Part shown: positions 33,782-40,612 of the stretch, piece by piece
How positions within the stretch are numbered: position 1 is the first letter of the stretch
Layout of the letters: every line of letters begins with the position of its first letter
NCBI GenBank assembly: GCA_022712895.1
Contig: JAFLJS010000013.1
Location: forward strand, 1 to 40,612
Source: Desulfocapsa sp.
GTDB taxonomy: Bacteria; Desulfobacterota; Desulfobulbia; Desulfobulbales; Desulfocapsaceae
DNA: 40,612 nt
Reading direction: 5' to 3'
Notes under the pieces: model-generated
What the model saw: the letters and a program-made list of their open reading frames with translations, nothing else
Databases searched by the model: none
What the model was told of the DNA's origin: nothing
Made by a program: the position numbers and the translations under genes

Positions 33782-33858
33782 TGGTACGCCAAGCGCGATT
33801 CGAACGCGCGACCTACGGCTTAGAAGGCCGTTGCTCTATCCAGCTGAGCTATTGGCGC
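33782..33858 (-). tRNA. tRNA-Arg (anticodon TCT)
   Basis: 77 bases with encoded CCA. Acceptor GCGCCAA pairs with TTGGCGT, with T8/A9 and a D arm AGCTCAGCTGGATAGAGC, anticodon loop CTTCTAA giving TCT, and T arm GCGCG-TTCGAAT-CGCGC. It reads AGA codons. It lies between the convergent ends of tolC and the cysteine synthase fusion; I found no direct repeat of its 3' end in the window that would mark an integrated element. Confidence 0.96.
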
Positions 33859-33914
33859 ATATTACCCTTGCTATAAGATATAGTGCCTAAAAAAGCAACT
33901 CCATTTTTCCTATA

Positions 33915-36254
33915 TCAGGAACCGGAACACTCTCCCCCCACAGGTTTCCAAACAGGACCTGTGGCCGTATCAATGATTTGAATCCCGAGACGGATCAGCT
34001 CATCCCGGGCCTCATCTGCCGCCTGCCAATCCTTGTCCTGTCGTGCCTGTTCGCGACGCTGGATCAGTACATTTGCAGAAGGTGCCAAGGGGCACCCTTT
34101 GAGACGAAAGATCTGTAAAATTTCATTCATCTTACCAAGGCTATCCAGGATATATTTTTTCTGATCGCCATCCAGATGATTCACATGGAGGATCGGATTG
34201 GTCCGTTTAATAAATTTATATATTGCCCCCATTCCTTTAGATACATTCAAATCGTCATCCATGGCCGCAAAGAATTGTTCTTCCATTGCAGAAACATACG
34301 CAGCAACTTCTGGATGCGGTTTTCCTGGAGGCAGACAGAGCAACTTGCAAGTAAACTCATCAATTCGTCTGAGCGCTGTACGTACAGCAATCAATCTTTT
34401 AAATGAGAAATTAATCGGCTTTCGATAATGAACTGAGAGCAGCATAAAGCGCACTTCACGAGCTGTGAAACCACGTAAAATAACATCTCTTAAAGTAACA
34501 ACATTTCCAGCTTCAGTGGACATCTTCTTCCCATCAACCAGAAGAAGCTCCGAATGCAGCCAATATTTTGCCAGAGGCTTACCGGTCAGTGCCTCAGCAA
34601 TGGCAATTTCATTTTCATGGTGAGGAAAAATCAGATCACGGCTGGAAGTGTGCACATCCATCGTCTCGCCAAGATATTTGGTGGACATGGCAGAACATTC
34701 AATATGCCAGCCTGGACGAATATTTCCCCAATCTGTTTCATAAAAGATTCCTTTCTTCAATTCAGCCAGAGTTGAGCGCTTAAGCAGAGTAAAATCACGC
34801 GGATTATCCTTCTCATAGTTATCCAGATCGACTGTTCGGCCCAGCTGAATTTTTCCAAGATCAATACCCGAAAGCCGCCCATAATTTTTAAATTTGGAAA
34901 TATCAAAATAGATCGATCCGTGTTTTTCATAAGCAAAACCCTTATGAAGTAACTGATGGGTGATTTCGATCATATCGCCAACATGCTCGGAAGCCTTGGG
35001 ATAGTTACTTGCCCGTTTCACAGAAAGAGCATCGATATCTTCCATAAAGCCAGCAATATATTTCTCTGTAAACTCTTTTAAAGATTTCCCGGCAGCATTA
35101 GCACCCTCTATTGTGTTATCATCAAGATCAGTGAAATTCATGCAGGAATTTACGGTATAGCCTTTATGTTCCAGGTGACGCGTAATCAGATCAGACACCA
35201 CAAAACGTCTACAGAGAGACAAGCTAGCAGACTCGTAAGCCGTTGGCCCACATGTGTAAAACGTAACCGATTTATCCTGCTGCGGCTGAAACGGCTCTTT
35301 CTTTTTTGTCAGGGTATTAAAAAAACAGAGGTTGGGCTTTTTCTCTTCCACCTTATTTTTACGGGTGAAAAGAGGGGTCGAGAGATACCGTTCTCCACCG
35401 TCCGGAATAATGGTTACAATAAAACCATCATCCAACTCTTTGGCTAAACCAAGAGCTGATGACATGGCAGCCCCACTACTCATCCCCACCAATAAGCCTT
35501 CTTTTCTGGCAAGCAACCTAGCCATGCGAAAAGCATCTTCATCATGGATATTTACGATTTTATACGGCAGTGATTTGTCAAATATTCCAGGACGGTACGA
35601 CTCCTTCATGTTTTTCAGGCCCTGGATCTTGTGCCCCAGGTACGGTTCCACCGCCACAATACGAACATGGGGTTGATGCTCTGAAAACCATTTGCAAAGC
35701 CCCATCACCGTGCCCGAAGTTCCCAGCGTCGCGACTATATGAGTTACTTTACCTTCAGTCTGGTTCCATATTTCCGGAGCTGTATTGTTATAATGGGCCA
35801 GCCAGTTGGCCTCATTATTGAATTGATCTGTGAGGAAATATCGTTCGGGAAACTCGCGTGCCATGGCATACGTTTTTTCAATGGCACCATCCGTACTTCG
35901 CTTAGCAGGAGTAAGGAGAATCTCAGCTCCGTAAGCTCGCATAATTGCACGGCGTTCAAGGGAGGCCGATTCCGGCATAACCAGTTGACAGCGATACCCT
36001 TTTGCGGCACATACCATAGCAAGGCCAATACCCGTGTTGCCGCTTGTGGCCTCGAGCACAATTTTTTCAGGAGTTAGTTCCCCACTTGCTTCACCCGCTT
36101 CAATGAGGGACAAGGAGACCCGTTCTTTTACAGAACCGCCAGGATTGCTGGACTCCAGCTTGCCATAAACCGGAATTCCCGTCTCGTTCAAACGATTAAC
36201 CCGAATTAAGGGAGTATTGCCGATGGCATCTAAAACTGTATCGCAAAGAATCAT
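33915..36254 (-). CDS. cysK/cysS: Fusion of cysteine synthase and degenerate cysteinyl-tRNA synthetase, 779 aa
   Basis: Residues 1-300 are a complete PLP-dependent O-acetylserine sulfhydrylase: Lys43 in GGSVKERV binds PLP, with TSGNTG (70-75), GTSGT (178-182) and PDGGERYLS. Residues about 309-779 are a full-length CysRS-like region (FFNTLTKKKE...CGPTAY, NFTDLDDN, RPGWHIECSAM, FPHHENE, and a C-terminal anticodon-side end near GPVWKP). The zinc/cysteine ligands are kept (Cys335, Cys520, His545, Glu549), but HIGH is replaced by SLSL (344-347) and KMSKS by KMSTE (577-581), so amino-acid activation should be weak or lost. Gly-rich GGGSDL became TSSRDL. It may sense or channel cysteine rather than charge tRNA; alternatively it works with an altered mechanism. 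A normal cysS elsewhere would decide. Confidence 0.93.
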   Translation of the reverse strand: MILCDTVLDAIGNTPLIRVNRLNETGIPVYGKLESSNPGGSVKERVSLSLIEAGEASGELTPEKIVLEATSGNTGIGLAMVCAAKGYRCQLVMPESASLERRAIMRAYGAEILLTPAKRSTDGAIEKTYAMAREFPERYFLTDQFNNEANWLAHYNNTAPEIWNQTEGKVTHIVATLGTSGTVMGLCKWFSEHQPHVRIVAVEPYLGHKIQGLKNMKESYRPGIFDKSLPYKIVNIHDEDAFRMARLLARKEGLLVGMSSGAAMSSALGLAKELDDGFIVTIIPDGGERYLSTPLFTRKNKVEEKKPNLCFFNTLTKKKEPFQPQQDKSVTFYTCGPTAYESASLSLCRRFVVSDLITRHLEHKGYTVNSCMNFTDLDDNTIEGANAAGKSLKEFTEKYIAGFMEDIDALSVKRASNYPKASEHVGDMIEITHQLLHKGFAYEKHGSIYFDISKFKNYGRLSGIDLGKIQLGRTVDLDNYEKDNPRDFTLLKRSTLAELKKGIFYETDWGNIRPGWHIECSAMSTKYLGETMDVHTSSRDLIFPHHENEIAIAEALTGKPLAKYWLHSELLLVDGKKMSTEAGNVVTLRDVILRGFTAREVRFMLLSVHYRKPINFSFKRLIAVRTALRRIDEFTCKLLCLPPGKPHPEVAAYVSAMEEQFFAAMDDDLNVSKGMGAIYKFIKRTNPILHVNHLDGDQKKYILDSLGKMNEILQIFRLKGCPLAPSANVLIQRREQARQDKDWQAADEARDELIRLGIQIIDTATGPVWKPVGGECSGS

Positions 36255-36546
36255 TGTTCTAAAATCACCTTTCTAAATAAATCATATTGTCATTTCGGAA
36301 CCGGTTGAAATATCATACAACTATACTGTAACGGTTTCGTAAAAATCTATATTGTCTGATGGATTTGCAAAATACTTCATCCGTAAGGCGCACATTTTTT
36401 CGGTTGTTTCGGTGTACTAAGTACGTCGTAATAATCGAAAGAATTGCAGCAACGAAACAAATGCGTTTTTTCTGCGAATCCAGCAACTGTTTTTCACTCT
36501 ATTGCGTATTCAATCAGGACGCAAGCAGGAAGAGGACAAAGAGACC
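36255..36546. other. Intergenic region between the cysK/cysS fusion and the DUF721 gene
   Basis: No gene supported. The palindrome GTACTTAGTAC-like GTACTAAGTAC (36413-36423) sits between short repeats GTTGTTTCG and CGAAACAA, with TTTTTT stretches, possibly a terminator-like or repeat element of the organism. The fused gene starts after AAGGTGATTTTAGAACA; I found no convincing promoter or riboswitch. Confidence 0.3.
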
Positions 36547-37014
36547 TCACCCTCTTTTACACGCCTTGGAAAGATACCAGAAACGAAGCAGCGCTTCCCG
36601 AGAATCCTCATCGACGATACTGGCAACCTGTTCCTCAAATGCAGCTACTTCCTCTGCTGGAGGAGGCACATAGCGAAGCGGCTCCTCTTCTTTTTCTTTT
36701 TCAAATGGTTTCTCAGCCACAAAAAAACGTAGCCCTTTTAACTTTGAAATTTGCAAAGTTTTATTCAACGTTTCAAGAATCAAGACGCTCTGATATTGAA
36801 ACTGCTGGAGCCAGGCAAAGTTCTCAACCTCAATCCACAATTCTTTGCGAACGATTTTGAGCGGCTGGCAATGCTCCGCAATCTCACTTTCCAGCAATCT
36901 GTCCCAACGCCTGAAGATGGAGTGAAGATCTAGCTGTTCCTGCCAGCCTTTTTGCTTAGACAGCTGAGGCAGGAGGTTTCCCAATCCTTGCAATGTATCT
37001 TTGTTTTTTTTCAT
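36547..37014 (-). CDS. DUF721 family protein (DciA-like), 155 aa
   Basis: Residues about 20-105 show the DUF721 pattern: IFRRWDRLLESEIAEHCQPL, KELWIEVENFAWLQQFQYQ and LETLNKTLQISKLKGLRFFV. DciA, the best-known DUF721 protein, loads the replicative helicase DnaB in bacteria that lack DnaC; this protein is a candidate for that role. The C-terminal third is charged and Pro-rich (EKEKEEEPLRYVPPPAEE). ATG 37014 on the minus strand; just downstream the cysK/cysS fusion runs the same way about 290 bases on. Identification by domain pattern only. Confidence 0.75.
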   Translation of the reverse strand: MKKNKDTLQGLGNLLPQLSKQKGWQEQLDLHSIFRRWDRLLESEIAEHCQPLKIVRKELWIEVENFAWLQQFQYQSVLILETLNKTLQISKLKGLRFFVAEKPFEKEKEEEPLRYVPPPAEEVAAFEEQVASIVDEDSREALLRFWYLSKACKRG

Positions 37015-37022
37015 TTCCCAGC

Positions 37023-37193
37023 ATGCTCCGTAAGTACAAAATTCATGTTACGAATTATAGTCTGATCGAGGAGGATGCACCACAAGAAAGAATCCGGCAA
37101 TTATTTTCAATCCGGTTTACTTTGGTGTTTCTGCCTATTTACATTTCCTTCATCTTCTCGTATATTTTAGTGCTTCTAACGTTGATGAAATGA
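37023..37193 (+). CDS. Possible 56-aa membrane protein
   Basis: Divergent from the DUF721 gene. MLRKYKIHVTNYSLIEEDAP leads to one or two hydrophobic segments (FTLVFLPIYISFIFSYILVL) and ends LTLMK. The layout of charged start and membrane span is plausible for a small membrane protein, but there is no ribosome site before the ATG and the start overlaps the promoter region of DUF721. No function proposed. Confidence 0.3.
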   Translation: MLRKYKIHVTNYSLIEEDAPQERIRQLFSIRFTLVFLPIYISFIFSYILVLLTLMK

Positions 37194-37229
37194 TCTCGTC
37201 CACCTTCAGCTCTTAAAAACAACTATTCC

Positions 37230-38504
37230 ATGAAAAAATCAGACTTGAAAATCGCAATAATTGGCCTTGGATATGTGGGACTTCCCCTGGCAGTCGAACT
37301 TGGAAAAAACTTCCCTACTCTTGGTTTTGATATAAAAGAATCACGGGTGAAAGAACTGCTTGAAGGAAAAGATTCTACCAAAGAAGTCACTTCGGAGGAA
37401 TTAGCAAATAGCCCTCACCTGCAATTTTCCTCTGACGCCAGAAGCTTACAGGGGTACAATTTCTTTATCATCGCTGTACCTACTCCCATCGACAGACACA
37501 AGCAACCCAACCTGCGCCCCCTGCAAGGTGCCAGCACACTTGTTGGGAACGTTCTCTCCAAGGGTGATATTGTCGTTTACGAATCCACAGTTTTCCCGGG
37601 AGCAACCGAAGAAATTTGCGTACCTATCCTGGAGCAAGAATCAAAACTGATATTCAATAAAGACTTTTCCGTTGGTTACAGCCCGGAACGCATCAACCCT
37701 GGCGACAAAGAACACTGTCTAACCACAATTATAAAAGTAACGGCAGGCTCAAACCCGGAAGCGGCTGAAATTATAGATTCCCTATACGCAAGCATCGTTA
37801 CAGCCGGAACCTACAAAGCAAGCTCCATCAAAGTGGCAGAAGCTGCAAAAGTAATCGAAAACACCCAACGTGACGTCAATATCGCCCTCGTTAATGAATT
37901 ATCATTAATCTTTAACCGCATGGGAATTGATACAAATGAAGTCCTTGATGCAGCCAACACCAAATGGAACTTTCTACCTTTTCGTCCCGGCCTCGTTGGT
38001 GGGCACTGTATCGGAGTTGACCCATACTATCTCACCCATAAGGCACAGGAAACCGGATACAATCCCGAAATGATCCTGGCCGGACGCCGTATCAATGACA
38101 ATATGGGAACATATGTTGTTTCTCAGGTTGTTAAACTCATGCTCAAAAAACGAATTCATATCCAGGATGCGAAAGTCCTCATCCTGGGCCTCACCTTTAA
38201 AGAAAATTGTCCCGATATTCGCAACACCAAAGTGGTAGATGTGATCAAAGAATTTGAAACTTACGGAACCGACTTAGATGTTTACGATCCCTGGGTAGAC
38301 AAAGATGAAGCCAGACAGGAATATGGAATTGATCTGATTGAAAAACCGTCGATTGCAACCTATGACGCAATTATTCTCTGTGTTGCTCACAATGAGTTCC
38401 AAACAAAGGGTATAGACTGGATAAACTCTTTAAGCAAAGAGCAAACAATTATCTATGATGTAAAAAACATCCTTCCCGTCCAATCTGTTGATGGCAGACT
38501 GTAA
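37230..38504 (+). CDS. tviB: UDP-N-acetyl-D-galactosamine/glucosamine C6 dehydrogenase (TviB/WbpO type), 424 aa
   Basis: NAD-dependent oxidation of UDP-N-acetylhexosamine to the uronic acid for capsule or O-antigen. N-terminal Rossmann [24 protein letters not shown], the substrate loop [15 protein letters not shown] carrying the catalytic Cys, and a C-terminal UDPG_MGDP domain ([24 protein letters not shown]) are intact. TviB/WbpO-like features ([11 protein letters not shown]) favour this over UDP-Glc dehydrogenase. 76 bases before tviC with which it forms the two-step pathway to UDP-GalNAcA. No ribosome site better than A-rich AAAACAACTATTCC. Confidence 0.93.
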   Translation: MKKSDLKIAIIGLGYVGLPLAVELGKNFPTLGFDIKESRVKELLEGKDSTKEVTSEELANSPHLQFSSDARSLQGYNFFIIAVPTPIDRHKQPNLRPLQGASTLVGNVLSKGDIVVYESTVFPGATEEICVPILEQESKLIFNKDFSVGYSPERINPGDKEHCLTTIIKVTAGSNPEAAEIIDSLYASIVTAGTYKASSIKVAEAAKVIENTQRDVNIALVNELSLIFNRMGIDTNEVLDAANTKWNFLPFRPGLVGGHCIGVDPYYLTHKAQETGYNPEMILAGRRINDNMGTYVVSQVVKLMLKKRIHIQDAKVLILGLTFKENCPDIRNTKVVDVIKEFETYGTDLDVYDPWVDKDEARQEYGIDLIEKPSIATYDAIILCVAHNEFQTKGIDWINSLSKEQTIIYDVKNILPVQSVDGRL

Positions 38505-38580
38505 ACTCACAAATAACTACATAATGCCCGCCAGCAAAGCAGTAAACAACAACACCGACTAGCCCAAAAAGGTTCCGACT

Positions 38581-39609
38581 ATGACAACATACGAGACACT
38601 TCAAGAACACCTTACCACCAACCAACACACTTGGCTCATAACTGGTGTTGCCGGATTTATCGGATCTAACCTTCTGGAAACGCTCCTCAAGCTCAACCAA
38701 AAAGTCGTGGGCTTAGATAACTTTTCCACAGGATTTCAATACAACTTTGATGAAGTTCAGAACCTGGTAAGCGAAGAGCAGTGGCAGCAATTCACTTTTA
38801 TTGAAGGCGATATACGTAATTACGATGACTGCAAACAGGCCTGCACAAATGTTGATTACGTTCTCCATCAGGCAGCTCTTGGCTCCGTACCTAGATCTAT
38901 CGAAGATCCAATCACAACCAACGAAAACAACATCAGTGGATTTCTGAACATACTGGTTGCCGCAAAAGATGCCAAAGTACAACGCTTCGTATACGCCGCT
39001 TCAAGCTCCACCTATGGCGACCATCCCGATCTTCCCAAAGAAGAAGACAAAATCGGCAAGCCATTGTCTCCCTATGCAGTAACCAAACTTGTTAACGAAC
39101 TGTACACAGATGTTTTCGCAAAGACTTACGGCTTTAAGACCATTGGTCTCAGATATTTCAACATTTTTGGCCAGCGCCAGGACCCCAATGGAGCGTATGC
39201 CGCTGTTGTCCCCAAATGGTTTTCAGGACTCATTAAAGATGAGACTGTTTTTATTAATGGTGATGGCGAAACAAGCCGCGACTTCTGCTTTATCGACAAT
39301 GCGGTACAAGCGAATCTACTGGCGGCAACTGCAAAGGATGAAAAAGCAACAAACCAAGTTTATAACGTTGCATTTGGTGAACGGACAACCCTCAACGAAC
39401 TCTACCGATTCATAAAAAATCGGGTGGTTGCACACAACAACTCTGCAAAAGATGCAAAACCGGAATATCGTGATTTCCGTGCAGGAGATGTTCGCCATTC
39501 ACTGGCTGATATTTCAAAAGCCAACTCATTAATAGGCTACATTCCGACATTTTCAGTGAAGAGCGGTCTGGATAAAGCGGCCGAATGGTATTTGAAGAAT
39601 TTATGCTGA
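38581..39609 (+). CDS. tviC: UDP-N-acetylglucosamine 4-epimerase / GalNAcA epimerase (TviC/WbpP type), 342 aa
   Basis: Short-chain dehydrogenase/epimerase: NAD motif GVAGFIGSN (22-30), AASSSTYG with catalytic Ser, YAVTK with catalytic Tyr/Lys and [21 protein letters not shown]. The extended N-terminus before the Rossmann motif and these sequences are typical of WbpP/TviC rather than GalE. It interconverts UDP-GlcNAc and UDP-GalNAc (or their uronic acids), next to TviB. ATG 38581 has AAGG 9 bases ahead. No glycosyltransferase or Wzx/Wzy follows, so the pair stands alone. A C9 homopolymer lies just after the stop (39622-39630). Confidence 0.93.
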   Translation: MTTYETLQEHLTTNQHTWLITGVAGFIGSNLLETLLKLNQKVVGLDNFSTGFQYNFDEVQNLVSEEQWQQFTFIEGDIRNYDDCKQACTNVDYVLHQAALGSVPRSIEDPITTNENNISGFLNILVAAKDAKVQRFVYAASSSTYGDHPDLPKEEDKIGKPLSPYAVTKLVNELYTDVFAKTYGFKTIGLRYFNIFGQRQDPNGAYAAVVPKWFSGLIKDETVFINGDGETSRDFCFIDNAVQANLLAATAKDEKATNQVYNVAFGERTTLNELYRFIKNRVVAHNNSAKDAKPEYRDFRAGDVRHSLADISKANSLIGYIPTFSVKSGLDKAAEWYLKNLC

Positions 39610-39806
39610 AAACGTTTATCTCCCCCCCCCTGTGCATGACTGGCTTTGTCTAAAGCCCCAGCCGGCCATTGCTTGATGCTCTTTTCCGCTGGCCTACAAG
39701 CTAGCAGATGGCCCCTTTTATTTCCCTATCAATGATAGGTTATACTTCCCACATGCCTGGGGAGTTCCCAGACCGGATAGCGACATTGGTCTATTTATTA
39801 TAATAA

Positions 39807-40169
39807 AAGATTCTGATAATCCGCCATATCCACGCGCAAGTAAGGTTTACCATTGACATCGACTCTTCGTTCGAAAATCTAGCTGACGCCACAGAATTTC
39901 TCACACCATTTGCAACAGAGTTCCGTTATCCTGCTGACATGTCGGAGCCGACTCCAGCTGACACAGACGAAGCCTACAAAATGGCAGAGCAGGTTGTCAT
40001 CTTTATCAGCTCCAAACTAAAAACAGAAAAAGTACGAGGAGGTGGAGCCAGGTATCAACTGCGAGAGCCTTCAAGAAACTATAATGCTCATTTTGAGGAT
40101 AAAAAGAAGGACATAGACGCTAGGAACACCTTTGCACGGACAATTGACACCCTACAATCAACCACATAG
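39807..40169 (+). pseudogene. 5'-truncated HEPN-domain gene relic
   Basis: The frame is open from 39807 (after a TAA) but its early codons lack any good start. It encodes the C-terminal half of a HEPN domain: DIDSSFENLADATEFLTPFA, TEFRYPADM, EPTPADTDEAYKMAEQVVIF. The N-terminal helices with the nuclease residues are missing, so the intact protein is lost unless ATG 39939 is used, which would give only 76 residues. The tail (KKKDIDARNTFARTI) is not family-typical. It precedes a MNT/HepT pair, so a HEPN/MNT locus has partly decayed beside an intact one. Confidence 0.6.
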
Positions 40170-40214
40170 CTCAAAAACCTCCGTATCAATTATTCATACT
40201 ATTGCTATTCTTTG

Positions 40215-40240
40215 CTATTCTTGCCATATTGAGAGAATAG
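40215..40240. promoter_or_regulatory. Inverted repeat upstream of mntA (possible operator)
   Basis: CTATTCT and AGAATAG arms are separated by 12 bases, with a direct repeat TTGCTATTC just ahead (40202-40220). It lies about 70 bases before the mntA GTG and would suit autoregulation of the toxin-antitoxin operon. No -35/-10 pair is clear. Confidence 0.35.
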
Positions 40241-40308
40241 TCGATGGGTCATGTGATGTGAAGATAAATAAACTGTCCCCGGAACTCACGATCTAGAACG
40301 GAGGAAGA

Positions 40309-40590
40309 GTGAATAAAATATTAGGAGTACTGAAAACAAATAAGCAATATATACAAGCTAATTTTTCAGTAAAAAGTCTTGGCTTGTTTGGCTCATACGC
40401 TAGGGATGAGGCTGACGATAATAGTGACATAGATATACTGGTAACATTTAACGAACCTACTTTCGATCACTATATGGATTTAAAATTTTACTTGGAAGAT
40501 ATCTTTGATAAACCAGTGGATATTGTAATGGAAAAAACAATAAAAAAACGGCTCAGAAAGACCATTTTGCAAAGCACAGTGTATGCATAG
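40309..40590 (+). CDS. mntA: MntA-type nucleotidyltransferase antitoxin, 93 aa
   Basis: Minimal nucleotidyltransferase of the MNT family: GSYARDEADDNSDIDILV gives Gly28-Ser29 and the metal-binding Asp40/Asp42. In type VII systems MntA adds AMP to HepT, its HEPN toxin, and so neutralises it. The start is GTG 40309 with a strong ribosome site (GGAGG, 5 bases). Its end overlaps the next gene start by 8 bases, the usual mntA-hepT arrangement. Confidence 0.88.
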   Translation: MNKILGVLKTNKQYIQANFSVKSLGLFGSYARDEADDNSDIDILVTFNEPTFDHYMDLKFYLEDIFDKPVDIVMEKTIKKRLRKTILQSTVYA

Positions 40591-40612
40591 GGACTGGAAA
40601 GTTTACATAGAG
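40583..40612 (+). CDS. hepT: HepT-type HEPN toxin, 5' end only (gene continues past window)
   Basis: ATG 40583 overlaps the mntA stop and reads MHRDWKVYIE, the usual start of HepT-like HEPN RNases (MxRDWxLYLED). Only ten codons are inside the window, so the catalytic RX4-6H motif cannot be seen. Call rests on this start plus the mntA context. Confidence 0.6.
   Translation, partial: MHRDWKVYIE

Noticed and set aside
33782-33858. tRNA-Arg as an attachment site of an integrated island
   Set aside because: No direct repeat of the tRNA 3' end and no integrase found in the window.
39663-39715. Terminator after tviC (GGCCAT...ATGGCC then CCTTTTATTT)
   Set aside because: Arms need a bulge and the loop is about 30 bases; too weak to call.

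Overview
This window looks like a chromosomal segment of a Gram-negative bacterium with moderate to low GC. The T1SS with a TolC-type outer-membrane protein, lipoproteins and periplasmic proteins show the outer membrane. A sulfate-reducer-like Desulfobacterota (Desulfobulbales type) is my best guess from gene style (NrfJ-like OB-fold protein, fused cysteine synthase/CysRS gene); this is inference only.

Left part (1-12.6 kb) is mostly housekeeping or metabolic: the end of a gamma-glutamyltransferase, a DUF1566 protein, glycogen debranching enzyme GlgX, an SGNH hydrolase, an exported NrfJ-like OB-fold protein, a tight panE / HAD nucleotidase / Nudix operon, and then on the minus strand TypA/BipA and an XPB-type helicase. 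TypA has a leader with a good promoter followed by two hairpin + T-run structures.

Middle part (12.6-33.7 kb) is accessory. It begins with a LuxR regulator that keeps the residues of an acyl-homoserine-lactone pocket, with no luxI nearby. Around it and again at 17.7-18.65 kb are degenerate copies of the same upstream and downstream flanks, some bounded by GGTCAG / CTGACCCC ends, but without the luxR body. Between them lie small secreted proteins and lipoproteins, including a Sel1-repeat lipoprotein gene broken by one in-frame TAA, and a decayed fragment of a cadherin-like repeat. The region ends in a complete type I secretion operon: a lipoprotein, a 2734-residue secreted protein (lipase head, hydrophobic GDGWxIA segments, about 15 cadherin-like repeats, EF-hand-like tail), an ABC transporter with a dead C39 domain, an HlyD-type adaptor, an HlyC-type lysine acyltransferase and a TolC-type outer-membrane protein. 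A likely reading is that the giant protein is acylated by the HlyC homologue and exported by the transporter.

Right part (33.7-40.6 kb) has a bidirectional terminator, tRNA-Arg(TCT), a large cysteine synthase-CysRS fusion whose synthetase half has lost HIGH and the KMSKS lysine but keeps its zinc/cysteine ligands, a DUF721 (DciA-like) gene, the tviB/tviC pair for UDP-GalNAcA-type sugars, and at the edge a HEPN gene relic followed by a MntA/HepT toxin-antitoxin pair (hepT cut by the window end).

The best candidates for something undescribed are the CysK-pseudoCysRS fusion, the acyltransferase-equipped T1SS with a lipase/cadherin substrate that shows no RTX nonapeptides, and the luxR-flank repeat family with conserved hairpins.
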